A stretch of DNA of 64,000 nucleotides from CBDDBK01 sp965225715 (GTDB lineage Bacteria; Bacteroidota; Bacteroidia; Cytophagales; Flammeovirgaceae), in contig CBDDBK010000002.1 in NCBI GenBank assembly GCA_965225715.1, positions 496,001 to 560,000 on the forward strand, written 5' to 3'. Of the stretch, positions 54,200 to 63,362 are shown in pieces. The position numbers were made by a program, and so were the translations under genes. Position 1 is the first letter of the stretch, and each line of letters opens with the position of its first letter. The notes beneath the pieces were generated by a model. It saw nothing but the letters and a program-made list of their open reading frames with translations, searched no databases and was not told the origin of the DNA.

Positions 54200-55354
54200 T
54201 TGACCGATAATTTTAAAGTAGAGATTCTTAAAACTCATTCTAAGAATAAAGCTCGAATTCTAAAAATAAACACTGCACATGGCATATTTCAAACACCTGT
54301 ATTTATGCCTGTGGGCACCAGAGCTTTTGTGAATTGTATGAGTATTGAGAATCTCTTGAATACAGGAACTCAACTCATTTTAGGAGGCAATACGTATCAT
54401 ATGTTAGTCTCCCCTGGAACCAACCTAATTGCTCAATTAGGTGGTATGCATAAGTTTATGACTTGGTCTAAGCCGATGTTGATAGACAGTGGTGGTTTTC
54501 AGATGTTTAGTTTATCTAAAAATAAAAAAAAATGCAAGATAGATGAAAATGGTGCTCATTTCAAACATCCTAATACAGGACATCTTATTCATTTAACACC
54601 TCAAACATCTATAGAAACTCAAAAGATTTTAGGTGCTGATATTATTATGGCTTTTGACCAATGCACACCTGACAGTCTTGATAAGCTCTATGTTGATAAT
54701 GCTATGCAAAGAACCCACCGTTGGTTGGAGAAGTCTTTGGCTATTCATGTAGATAAACCACTTTCTCGATACAACTATAAACAGGCTTTTTTTGGAATCG
54801 TGCAAGGTGCTTTTTTTGAAGATTTAAGAAAAGAAAGTGCCGACTTTATTGTTTCAAAAAATCCTGACGGAATTGCTATTGGAGGTGAAACAATAGGTTT
54901 TGATATGGAAAAAACTGTTGAAATTCTTAAATGGATTGAACCTTTATTACCTCAAAATAAACCTCGATATACTATGGGGGTTGGTTTAAATCCTCAAAAT
55001 CTTCTTGATGTTGTAGCTGAAGGTGCCGATATGTTCGATTGTGTTGCTCCAACCAGAAATGCCCGCCATGGTAGTCTTTATAGCGGGAAATTTGTCGAAG
55101 AAAAGGGTTGGGTAACTTTTAAAAGTGTTCATGAACAAGGTAAAATTAATCTTCATAATGCTCTTTTTTCCACAGATCAAAAACCAATTATGGAAACATG
55201 TTTTTGTTCCACTTGTCGAAACTATAGCAGAGCCTATCTTCGCTTTCTTCTAAAAAGTCGAAGTCTACTTTATGCCCATTTAGCTTCTATTCATAATATT
55301 CAGGTCATGAATGATGCTTGCTTAGCTATGTATAAGGTTATTTTGAAAAGTTGA
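54200..55354 (+). CDS. tgt: tRNA-guanine transglycosylase
   Basis: The 384-residue TIM-barrel enzyme exchanges guanine for preQ1 at position 34 of queuosine tRNAs. Marks are TPVFMPVGTRAFV, IDSGGFQMFSL (substrate-binding Asp), DQCTPDS, and the nucleophile region DMFDCVAPTRNARHG. The zinc site is CFCSTCRNYS followed by YAHLASIHN. The start is TTG 54200, nine bases after the preceding stop and preceded by GAGGAAT; no in-frame ATG lies nearby. Confidence 0.96.
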   Translation: MTDNFKVEILKTHSKNKARILKINTAHGIFQTPVFMPVGTRAFVNCMSIENLLNTGTQLILGGNTYHMLVSPGTNLIAQLGGMHKFMTWSKPMLIDSGGFQMFSLSKNKKKCKIDENGAHFKHPNTGHLIHLTPQTSIETQKILGADIIMAFDQCTPDSLDKLYVDNAMQRTHRWLEKSLAIHVDKPLSRYNYKQAFFGIVQGAFFEDLRKESADFIVSKNPDGIAIGGETIGFDMEKTVEILKWIEPLLPQNKPRYTMGVGLNPQNLLDVVAEGADMFDCVAPTRNARHGSLYSGKFVEEKGWVTFKSVHEQGKINLHNALFSTDQKPIMETCFCSTCRNYSRAYLRFLLKSRSLLYAHLASIHNIQVMNDACLAMYKVILKS

Positions 55355-55523
55355 GAAAAGGAATTTTTTATACGCTTTGATAAGAAAGTCCAAAATTGGT
55401 TAGCTTGGAACCATTTAGCCGCTGCAATCGTTAATTTTAATTTTTAAACAACTTCCAAGCTAAAAATAGCAAGGCTGTAATAGTTTCATTCAACCCATTT
55501 TTTAGATTTTCAATAAATTTGAT

Positions 55524-55568
55524 CCATAGGAATGCTATTTTTATCTTGGAAAGATAGCATTCCTATGG
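55524..55568. terminator. Strong hairpin between convergent genes
   Basis: A perfect 15-bp stem, CCATAGGAATGCTAT (55524-55538) with ATAGCATTCCTATGG (55554-55568), has a 15-base loop. It lies between tgt (+) and the amidohydrolase gene (-), so it may stop both transcripts, although T-tracts are poor. The left arm and loop (GGAATGCTATTTTTATCTTG) match the start of R4 repeat copy a. Confidence 0.55.
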
Positions 55569-55600
55569 AATAGTTAAAAAAAGACAAGTCTATTTTTTTG

Positions 55601-58600
55601 TTAATATAATTCAATAGTATCACAATGTTTTTTAGGCTTATAAACTTTCTTTATCTTTTTATCACTTTTACCGTTTTTATCTTTAATAATTTTATTTATA
55701 ATTCTGGCTCTATCTTTTTCTACTTCAAGTTGTTGTTGTTCTGACTTGGCTCTATCATAATAGATACAACCATCAACTAAAGTCATTTCAACTTTAGCAT
55801 ATATAGATAGTGGGTTATCTGTCCAGAGGACTAAATCAGCATCTTTACCTACTTTTATACTACCTAGTTTATCATCTAAGTGAAGCAATTTAGCAGGATT
55901 TAAAGTGACTAACTTCCAGGCTTCTTCTTCAGATAAGCCACCATATTTAACCGATTTAGCTGCTTCTTGGTTAAGTCTTCTGCCCATTTCTGCATCATCA
56001 GAGTTTATAGCTGAAACAACACCAGCTTGAGTCATTAAACTGGCATTATAAGGAATAGCATCTTTAACTTCTTCTTTATAAGCCCACCAATCTGAAAAAG
56101 TTGAAGCTCCAGCACCATGTTTTTTCATCTTATCAGCTACTTTATAGCCTTCTAAAATATGGGTAAAGGTATTAATTTTGAAATCATAAGATTCAGCAAC
56201 TTTCATGAGCATATTAATTTCTGACTGTACATACGAATGGCAAGTGATGAAACGATCTTTATTAATAATTTCGGCTATAGTTTGTAAAACAAGATCTTTA
56301 CGTGGAGCTATACTCTTTTTATTTTTTTGTTTATTTCGTTTATTTTGTTGAGTTAAATCATTATATATCTTCCATGCCTTATCGTATTCTAAAGCTTGAC
56401 TGAAAATATCTTGATAAACCTGCTCTACACCCATTCTGGTTTGAGGATAACGAATAGAATTGACATTTCGCGAACGCTTCACATTTTCACCTAAAGCAAA
56501 TTTTATAAACTTATTGGCATCTTTAATAAGCATATCTTCAGCATTAGCTCCCCAACGCATTTTAATAATAGCAGACTGTCCGCCTACTGGGTTTGCCGAA
56601 CCATGTAACAATTGGCTTGTTGTCACACCACCAGCCAGTTGTCTATAAATATCTATATCGGTTGGATCTACAGCATCAGACATACGGCACATAGCTGATA
56701 CAGTAGCTACATCATTTACATTTGTTAAAGCAATATGAGAATGTTCATCAATAATTCCTGAAGTCAAATGTTTACCGCTAGCATCGATAATTTGAGCACC
56801 GGATTCTTCAAGGTTTTGCCCTACTTTTATAATTTTCCCATTTTTAACCAATACGTCGGCTTGTTTCAAAACTCCAGCCTGTTCATTTGTCCAAACTGTT
56901 GCATTTTTGAACAATACAAAAATTGGTTTAACCAAATCTTCATGACCAAAAGCTGTAAAAGGATAAAGTATTTTAGAATCTACTTTTGATTTAGAATCTG
57001 ATTTTTTGTTCGGTTTGCTCTCTTTATTTTTAGAGATTTCTTTTTCAAAATGTCCTTTCCAGGTTAACCATTTTCCATTACTCAATTGTCCTTGACCCGA
57101 AAGTTTTTTATTATCTTCAGAAACCCAGCCACTTAAACGATAAGGTTTCTTAGATAGTTCAAAATTGAGATATATACGATTAGCATTTTGATTTATTTCT
57201 ACCTTAATTTTTATGCTATCTTTTTCATTTTCATAAAGTTCTGCCTTTAACTTATCAATCTTATTTTTAAGGCTAAGTTTATAGGTTTTTCCTTCTAAAT
57301 CAAGTTTATAAATACCTGTTTTTAAACTTTGTTCTTTAGTGATAACATAAACTTTTCCTTGTACCCAATTGTCGATAATTTTTGTTTCTTTATCAAAAAT
57401 ATCCCCCGAAGTGATAATAAAATTTGCCCAAGCTCCAGTTTTTAAACTTCCTATTTCATTGTCCATTTTTAAAAAATGAGCAGGTGTATAAGTTAAGGCT
57501 TTAAGGGCTTCACGTTTGCTAAGACCGTATTTTAAAGCCTTTTGCAAATTTTTCAAAAAATCTTTTTTATTTTTTAAGCCGCGCATCGTGAAAGCAAAAG
57601 GAATTTGATTTTTAGCTAAAACACCCGGATTAGTAGCTGCCAGTTCCCAATGTTTTAAAGTTGTATAACTAACTTGTTCGCTTTCTAAAACATCATTAAC
57701 ATTTGGTTTTGAAGGAAAATTTAAAGGCACAATAAGGGAAACCTTTGCTTTTTTAATATCTTTAATACGTTGATAAGCAGTTCCATTACTTTTAATGATA
57801 TACTGTTCTCCAAACTCTTGCCCTACTTTATTCAATCTTAAAATATCTAGCCAGTTTTTAGCTTCAACTATTTTTGGTAGATGATTATAGGTATTAAATT
57901 TCTGTAAATCTAAATCTTTAAATTCTTTATAACCAATTGCATTATACCATTTTGCATCGTAATAGGTTTGCCTAAGCAAAGCAATTGCCCCCATCACAGA
58001 AATTGGATAAGTTTGTTTAGAAGACCCTTTATTTAGAGAAAAGAAAGTTGCGGCATCGGCTTTTAATATAGCTTCATTGTTTGTGCCTTGGCTGGATAAA
58101 GCTGTTAAAACGCCTGTTCCTCTTGCAATTCCATCAGCTTTAAAAGCCAAAACAGTTCCAAAACCTATAGATCGCATTTTTTTAGCTTTTTTTCTAGCTT
58201 CTTTATCAAAGATGTTCAATTCTTCAACAGCTTGGTAATTTGATTTTATAGCTTCATTGGCATTATAAACACCTATTTTTGTAGATGTAATTTGCTCTTT
58301 TCCTCCCCAATTAAAAGGAGCCGCAGGCGGTGGTTGAGGTAAAGCATAATCAGCATATATATCTATAAATGAAGGATATATAGTCTTACCCTCTAAATCA
58401 ATCTCAACGGCACCTTTTGGAATCGAAAGGTTTTCACCAACAGCCTTTATGCGCCCTTTTTCAATTAATAGCTGCCCATTTTCTATCTTCGTCTGATAAT
58501 CAATATAAAGAGTTGCATTTTTAAAAAAATAGTGTCCAGAACGGCTATCTCTAACACCATTAACAGGAAAAGTCTCCTGCCCATAAGTGTTGAGAATAAA

Positions 58601-58642
58601 ACAAAATAAAAACAGATGTATGTATAAATATTTATTAATCAT
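55601..58642 (-). CDS. Tandem amidohydrolase-family protein, exported
   Basis: I chose ATG 58642 (MINKYLYIHLFLF) because it puts the signal peptide (ending NTYGQ) at the N-terminus; the longer frame adds 13 residues. The product is 1,013 residues with two amidohydrolase-like halves. The C-terminal half has a metal-site HxH (DEHSHIALTN near residue 636), a later His region (RFITCHSYVQSE) and the Asp region INSDDAEMGRR. In the N-terminal half the HxH position reads DIYADYALP, so that half is probably structural. Substrate unknown; this family is common in Bacteroidota envelopes. Confidence 0.85.
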   Translation of the reverse strand: MINKYLYIHLFLFCFILNTYGQETFPVNGVRDSRSGHYFFKNATLYIDYQTKIENGQLLIEKGRIKAVGENLSIPKGAVEIDLEGKTIYPSFIDIYADYALPQPPPAAPFNWGGKEQITSTKIGVYNANEAIKSNYQAVEELNIFDKEARKKAKKMRSIGFGTVLAFKADGIARGTGVLTALSSQGTNNEAILKADAATFFSLNKGSSKQTYPISVMGAIALLRQTYYDAKWYNAIGYKEFKDLDLQKFNTYNHLPKIVEAKNWLDILRLNKVGQEFGEQYIIKSNGTAYQRIKDIKKAKVSLIVPLNFPSKPNVNDVLESEQVSYTTLKHWELAATNPGVLAKNQIPFAFTMRGLKNKKDFLKNLQKALKYGLSKREALKALTYTPAHFLKMDNEIGSLKTGAWANFIITSGDIFDKETKIIDNWVQGKVYVITKEQSLKTGIYKLDLEGKTYKLSLKNKIDKLKAELYENEKDSIKIKVEINQNANRIYLNFELSKKPYRLSGWVSEDNKKLSGQGQLSNGKWLTWKGHFEKEISKNKESKPNKKSDSKSKVDSKILYPFTAFGHEDLVKPIFVLFKNATVWTNEQAGVLKQADVLVKNGKIIKVGQNLEESGAQIIDASGKHLTSGIIDEHSHIALTNVNDVATVSAMCRMSDAVDPTDIDIYRQLAGGVTTSQLLHGSANPVGGQSAIIKMRWGANAEDMLIKDANKFIKFALGENVKRSRNVNSIRYPQTRMGVEQVYQDIFSQALEYDKAWKIYNDLTQQNKRNKQKNKKSIAPRKDLVLQTIAEIINKDRFITCHSYVQSEINMLMKVAESYDFKINTFTHILEGYKVADKMKKHGAGASTFSDWWAYKEEVKDAIPYNASLMTQAGVVSAINSDDAEMGRRLNQEAAKSVKYGGLSEEEAWKLVTLNPAKLLHLDDKLGSIKVGKDADLVLWTDNPLSIYAKVEMTLVDGCIYYDRAKSEQQQLEVEKDRARIINKIIKDKNGKSDKKIKKVYKPKKHCDTIELY

Positions 58643-58919
58643 TATTTCGTATACTATAAAAAGTGGAGGATTAAAATACAATAATTATGGATTAGAAACT
58701 AAATTAGTAAATTACTTAAATTAATATATTAAGACTAAATTAATTTAAGCGTTATCAAATTAGCCTATTTATTTTAAAAATTGAGTTGATTTAATCAAAA
58801 TATTTATTTATTTGCAAATATAGTCATAGCATTACTATAAAGCCTTAAAAGCTAAAATGAGTATAAACAAGCAATATTCTATATTTAGATTTTTACCCTA
58901 TTTTTAATACTATTAACCT

Positions 58920-59243
58920 ATGAAAACCAATGATTTAGATATTAAAAAGCAAGAATTGGAAAATCAATTGTTGCAGTTACAAGTTAATAATTATAAGAAA
59001 AATAATAAACCTAAGTATATAAACAGTACTGCTGTCATCGTATCGATAATAATCTCCGCAGCTACTTTGGTTTTTGGCTACCTTTCCCAGAAAAGTGAAT
59101 TGAGACTAAAAGAAGAACAAACCAAACAGCTTGAAATTCAAGAAGATATTAAAACAAGTTTAAAGTTGGTTTCTTTTTTATTGGATAATCATGACGAACT
59201 TTTTTCCGAAGATACGACCACTTTTCAATTCACGCGAGTATAA
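58920..59243 (+). CDS. Small membrane protein with coiled-coil flanks
   Basis: The 107-residue protein has an N-terminal helix (KKQELENQLLQLQVNNYKK), a membrane segment (INSTAVIVSIIISAATLVFG) and a second charged helix (ELRLKEEQTKQLEIQEDIKT). No family recognised. It begins 239 bp after the last upstream feature and ends 14 bp before the next gene, so the two are probably co-transcribed. Confidence 0.65.
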   Translation: MKTNDLDIKKQELENQLLQLQVNNYKKNNKPKYINSTAVIVSIIISAATLVFGYLSQKSELRLKEEQTKQLEIQEDIKTSLKLVSFLLDNHDELFSEDTTTFQFTRV

Positions 59244-59257
59244 CTTCTATTTTTTTT

Positions 59258-60883
59258 ATGAAACGAACTCTATCAATTGGAATTTTAAGTTTATGTTTTT
59301 TTAATATTTTGATTTTCAATATTTATTCTCAAAAAATTAAAAGACAAGGTATTGGACGGGCAGAAGTTGCTGGAAATATTAGTCCTGTAGAAGCTCAAGA
59401 TATTGCTCGAAGACGAGCTAAAGAAAATGCTATCGGAAAAGCTGGTTCTTTTTTTCTAAGTGAAACCCAGTTGCTGACATTTTCTAAAGATGGCATCAGC
59501 GAATCAACTATTCGATCTTATATGGACGAAGTGCGTGCTTTCCACCTTCGACTCATAGATAGAGAAAAAATACAGCACTTTATAGAAGATAAAAAAACTA
59601 TTTATGAAGTTAGGGCGACTTATGAATTTGACGAAGGGCGTTTTCAAAAAGAAGTCCAGGCATATTTAGAGAGTTTGCAAAATAATACATTCAAAAAAGA
59701 ACTCAAAAAACTCCAAGATCTTTATGATCGTTTACAAAATCCAAATTTAGACCCCTTAGCAGAAACAGATATTTACCAACAAATTGATAAACTTAAAGGG
59801 AAAGCTGGAGGGCTCTATGTGGGACCCGATGCCTTTCGGCATTTGGACCAAGGCGCTAAAAATAAATTAGTAAAAATAAATCGCTTTATCCGTACTCTTG
59901 ACAATTACTTATCTGAAGGATTTATCCGACCTTACTTAGTTGGTATAGAAAGTACAGATCATATCAATATTAAAAGTAAAAGCAAGTACGATTTGAAAAT
60001 TAATTTTTCATATCAGACAAAATGGAATCAAAAGATTGACCAACTCTATGCCTCATTGCCTCAAGTTGTTACAAAGGCTACTCAGGAGTATTACAACAAA
60101 AAAATTAAGAAATTAGCTAGACGCTATCCCCAGTATAAACTTGAACTTGTCGAAGGATATTATTTGGGTTTAAAAACTTCTGAAAAACGACCGAAGGTCA
60201 TTGACTTTGAGTTCAGGCGTAAACATCCCAATAAACTGGCTATTCGGATAAGTAAAAAGGTGTTTAGGAATGATTACAATCAAAAAAAAATAGCCTCTAT
60301 AATGGTGAGTCGTAGGCGTTTGGGTTCAGATAGTTATGATTTAAATATTAATCCTTATTTTGGCAGACGAAAAACTTTTCGTTTACTTATAGAAGGTGCT
60401 TTAAAACATAGCAGTGAAAATCCAACCCAATCCTATCACGCTTCTTTAACAGCCTTACTCCGAGCAACAAAAAAATACATTTATCGCCCTACTCGCTTTG
60501 GAATTGGTTTGGGATTGGGTTATGATACGGACTATGGTTTTGATGAACAGCTCTCAGGATTTTTAGATATGCGTTATTTCTTTTCCGATAAAATTATAAC
60601 TTCTTTTCTTACCTTACAAGGTGGCACAAGTTTGGCGCTTAGTCGTTTTGAAGAGCAAAATTTTGATGATTTGGCTTTGGCACCTTTAGTTGAATTGCGC
60701 TACGGTTTTAGGATAAAGTTAGGCTATAGAACGCAACAATCTCTCCTCTTTTCTGGAGGACTTCAATACAGCGATTCGGGTCCGATAAAAATTCAATCAC
60801 CAAATCCAACCCAAAACCCTATCGTTTTTAAAAAACAAATTCAACAATTGATATTCGTATTTAAATTTGGATTGGAATTATGA
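59258..60883 (+). CDS. Exported protein, LPP20-like N-terminus and probable barrel C-terminus
   Basis: The 541-residue protein has a signal peptide (ending NIYSQ). The region up to about residue 130 (GIGRAEVAGNISPVEAQDIA, RRRAKENAIGKAG) resembles the LPP20/LpoB-type domain seen in envelope proteins. The middle is rich in lysine and helices. The last about 150 residues alternate hydrophobic and polar residues and end in an aromatic strand (LIFVFKFGLEL), as in outer-membrane barrels. No specific function can be given. Its stop overlaps the next, broken gene (ATGA). Confidence 0.65.
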   Translation: MKRTLSIGILSLCFFNILIFNIYSQKIKRQGIGRAEVAGNISPVEAQDIARRRAKENAIGKAGSFFLSETQLLTFSKDGISESTIRSYMDEVRAFHLRLIDREKIQHFIEDKKTIYEVRATYEFDEGRFQKEVQAYLESLQNNTFKKELKKLQDLYDRLQNPNLDPLAETDIYQQIDKLKGKAGGLYVGPDAFRHLDQGAKNKLVKINRFIRTLDNYLSEGFIRPYLVGIESTDHINIKSKSKYDLKINFSYQTKWNQKIDQLYASLPQVVTKATQEYYNKKIKKLARRYPQYKLELVEGYYLGLKTSEKRPKVIDFEFRRKHPNKLAIRISKKVFRNDYNQKKIASIMVSRRRLGSDSYDLNINPYFGRRKTFRLLIEGALKHSSENPTQSYHASLTALLRATKKYIYRPTRFGIGLGLGYDTDYGFDEQLSGFLDMRYFFSDKIITSFLTLQGGTSLALSRFEEQNFDDLALAPLVELRYGFRIKLGYRTQQSLLFSGGLQYSDSGPIKIQSPNPTQNPIVFKKQIQQLIFVFKFGLEL

Positions 60884-61142
60884 AAAAATAACATTTCTAT
60901 TATCATTTATTTTTCTTTTTAGCCTTACTTTTTCCAAGTCAAAAGAGTTTAGAACTTTTGAAGAAGCCACCTATGAAACCGAATCTAAATTTGGTGAAAT
61001 AATTAAAGGAAATTTGGACCCAAAACACACCTTCAAATACGAATACGATGCCAAGGACAACTGGATAAAATAGACTTCATTTACAGTGAAAAATGAAATA
61101 GAGGTACCAGTAAAAATCACAGAGCGGGTTTTGGAATATTAG
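60880..61142 (+). pseudogene. Broken small exported-protein gene
   Basis: The natural start ATGAAAAAATAACATTTC at 60880 meets TAA at once. One extra A would restore MKKITFLLSFIFLFSLTFSK, a signal peptide. The body continues (ETESKFGEIIKGNLD, TFKYEYDAKDNWIK), is stopped by TAG at 61071-61073, and resumes in frame as TSFTVKNEIEVPVKITERVL to TAG 61142. The KYEYDAxxNWxK pattern is typical of short YD-repeat-like lipoproteins of Bacteroidota. Two independent lesions make it a pseudogene. Confidence 0.72.
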
Positions 61143-61151
61143 TGAGGTGGC

Positions 61152-61185
61152 AAACCTATGAGGTTTTTAAAAACCTCGTAGGTTT
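61152..61185. repeat. Perfect palindromic hairpin, 17-bp stem
   Basis: AAACCTATGAGGTTTTT is followed immediately by AAAAACCTCGTAGGTTT, pairing throughout with one G-U. Hairpins of this ACCTxxGAGGTTTT type recur in Bacteroidota intergenic regions, and a degenerate version lies near 62568. It may act as a bidirectional terminator or be a REP-like element. Confidence 0.7.
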
Positions 61186-61238
61186 AAGTTTCTAATTTTC
61201 AATTTATTAAAAAATTACACTTCATAATTATATACAAT

Positions 61239-61829
61239 ATGTTAAAAGAAAAAAATTCCAAAGTTACCAGGTTTTCTCATTCGGATAAATCTGAAATTCA
61301 ACACAGAAATCAGTTTTATCGAGATATTAACGAAGATGATAAAGCTGAATTTATCAATGGAAAGGTGATTATGCACTCGCCTGTAAAAATGGGGCATTGG
61401 GCATCGTTAGGAAATTTATATGTGCTTATGTATCTACACATTAAAAAGCACAACCTTGGAAAAATAGCTTCTGAAAAGGCGATGATTCATCTGACCCGAA
61501 ACAGCTATGAACCCGATATTTGTTTTTGGAAAAAGGAAATATCCGATAGATTTACCGATGACCAAATGCTTTTCCCAGCTCCAACGCTTATCGTAGAAAT
61601 TCTCTCACCCTCTACTCAAAAAAACGACAGGGGTATTAAATTCATTGATTATGCCCGGCACGGTGTAGAAGAATATTGGCTCATAGATCCTTTAGAGAAA
61701 ACTTTGGAACACTATCTTTTAGACGGGCAAGTTTTTAAATTATATAAAAAGGTAAAAAACAGAGGACAAATACATTCTAAAACGATTGCAAATTTCAATT
61801 TTGATATTGAATATATTTTTAATTTTTAG
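61239..61829 (+). CDS. Uma2-family PD-(D/E)XK endonuclease-like protein, copy 1
   Basis: The 196-residue protein matches Uma2 throughout: FINGKVIMHSP, then YEPDICFW (catalytic Asp), PAPTLIVEILSPSTQKNDRG (the E.xS form of the motif) and YARHGVEEYWLIDPLE. Uma2 proteins have a restriction-enzyme fold but their role is unsettled. N-terminal 51 residues and most of the C-terminal half are identical to copy 2 at 62710. Residues about 52-82 differ strongly. Confidence 0.9.
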   Translation: MLKEKNSKVTRFSHSDKSEIQHRNQFYRDINEDDKAEFINGKVIMHSPVKMGHWASLGNLYVLMYLHIKKHNLGKIASEKAMIHLTRNSYEPDICFWKKEISDRFTDDQMLFPAPTLIVEILSPSTQKNDRGIKFIDYARHGVEEYWLIDPLEKTLEHYLLDGQVFKLYKKVKNRGQIHSKTIANFNFDIEYIFNF

Positions 61830-61927
61830 GATATTAAAAATAAAAGAATTTCCTCAAAAAAATTATTAATTTTATGATTCTGATTTCAAGTATTCTATTT
61901 TTTCTTAATTTTAAACTATTTCCAATT

Positions 61928-62521
61928 ATGACAGATAAAGAGATAAAAGACTTAGATATTTTCAAAATGACTAGCCAAGAAGCTAAAGAATTAGCAATTT
62001 TAAACCTTACAAGCATCAGAGAATCGAATAAAAAATGGGAAAAAGAATGGGAAAAGCTTCGTAAATCACAGGAAGAAATTACCAAAAAGTTCGATACGCT
62101 CGGAAAATTGTACGGAAATGTATCCCATAATATCGGCTCTGTGGCTGAAAACTTTTTCTTTACCGGCTTGGAAGATAGTAAACAAATCGCCTCTATTCAT
62201 TTAGATAAAATTGAAAGAAATCTAAAAACCCTTAACGGAGAATATGATATTGTGGGGCTTAATAAAAATAGCCTTGTGGTCATATCGGTTAAGCATATTC
62301 TTCGAAAGGTTAATGTTGAAAAGTTTATAAGTAAAGAGTTAAAACAATTTGCCGAAGATTTTAAAGCCTATAAAGACCACAAAATTTATGGCGCTGTTGC
62401 AGGTATGGATATTGAAAAAGGAGCTATAAAAGCAGCAACGCAGGCGGATATTTTTGTCCTGACCCAAGCAGGAAAACACATTAAAATTCTCAATCCAAGC
62501 TCTAAACCCAAATATGTATAG
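61928..62521 (+). CDS. DUF3782-like PD-(D/E)XK superfamily protein
   Basis: I chose ATG 61928 (MTDKEIKDLDIF) because the longer frame adds a hydrophobic stretch unlike the family. The product is 197 residues. The N-terminal half is a coiled coil (ESNKKWEKEWEKLRKSQEEI). The C-terminal half is nuclease-like: LNGEYDIVGLNKNSLVVISV followed by KH. The expected ExK reads SVK, so the acidic residue of the second motif seems lost. It lies between the two Uma2 genes. Confidence 0.75.
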   Translation: MTDKEIKDLDIFKMTSQEAKELAILNLTSIRESNKKWEKEWEKLRKSQEEITKKFDTLGKLYGNVSHNIGSVAENFFFTGLEDSKQIASIHLDKIERNLKTLNGEYDIVGLNKNSLVVISVKHILRKVNVEKFISKELKQFAEDFKAYKDHKIYGAVAGMDIEKGAIKAATQADIFVLTQAGKHIKILNPSSKPKYV

Positions 62522-62638
62522 CTCTTTCAGAACGTCCTATAAAATTATTAATTTTATACCCAAATCTGTCAGGTTTTTAAAAAACCTTGAGGATTTAACC
62601 CATTTGTTTTCAGTATTTTAATTTTTTATCAAACTATT

Positions 62639-62707
62639 ATGAAAAAAATAATTTTACTATCACTCATTCTCCTTATTTTAAACAATTACATTTCACAATT
62701 ATGTAGA
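62639..62707 (+). other. Orphan signal-peptide-like start
   Basis: ATG 62639 opens MKKIILLSLILLILNNYISQ, which reads directly into the leader of the second Uma2 gene and stops. It resembles the restored start of the broken gene at 60880. It probably marks a deletion or duplication junction rather than a gene. Confidence 0.4.
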
Positions 62708-62709
62708 CC

Positions 62710-63300
62710 ATGTTAAAAGAAAAAAATTCCAAAGTTACCAGGTTTTCTCATTCGGATAAATCTGAAATTCAACACAGAAATCAGTTTTATCGAGATATTA
62801 ACGAAGATGATAAAGCTGAATTTATCAATGGAAAGGTGATTATGCACTCGCCTGTAAAGAGAAGGCATTGGAAGTCTTCCGAAAAATTAGGTAGATTATT
62901 AGGCGGATACATTGAAAGTCATAATCTTGGAGAAATAGCTGTTGAGAAAGCGATGATTCATCTTACTCGAAACAGCTATGAACCCGATATTTGTTTTTGG
63001 AACAAGGAAATATCCGATAGATTTACTGATGACCAAATGCTTTTCCCAGCTCCAACGCTTATCGTAGAAATTCTATCACCCTCTACTCAAAAAAACGACA
63101 GGGGTATTAAATTCATTGATTATGCTCGGCACGGTGTAGAAGAATATTGGCTTATAGATCCTTTAGAAAAAACTTTCGAACACTATCTTTTAGACGGGCA
63201 AGTTTTTAAATTATATAAAAAAGTAAAAAGCAGAGGACAAATACGCTCCAAAACGATTGCAGGTTTCAATTTTGATATTGAATATATTTTTAATTTTTAG
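62710..63300 (+). CDS. Uma2-family PD-(D/E)XK endonuclease-like protein, copy 2
   Basis: The 196-residue paralogue of 61239-61829 keeps the motifs (YEPDICFW, TLIVEILSPSTQKNDRG, EEYWLIDPLE). The private segment is RRHWKSSEKLGRLLGGYIES, where copy 1 has MGHWASLGNLYVLMYLHIKK. Outside that block only a few residues differ. The 20 bp before the ATG are similar in both copies, so the duplication includes part of the leader. Confidence 0.9.
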   Translation: MLKEKNSKVTRFSHSDKSEIQHRNQFYRDINEDDKAEFINGKVIMHSPVKRRHWKSSEKLGRLLGGYIESHNLGEIAVEKAMIHLTRNSYEPDICFWNKEISDRFTDDQMLFPAPTLIVEILSPSTQKNDRGIKFIDYARHGVEEYWLIDPLEKTFEHYLLDGQVFKLYKKVKSRGQIRSKTIAGFNFDIEYIFNF

Positions 63301-63362
63301 AATGCTTTTTAAAACTTACCAAGTTTAAACATTTAATTTTCAATTGTTTAACAAACCAAAAA

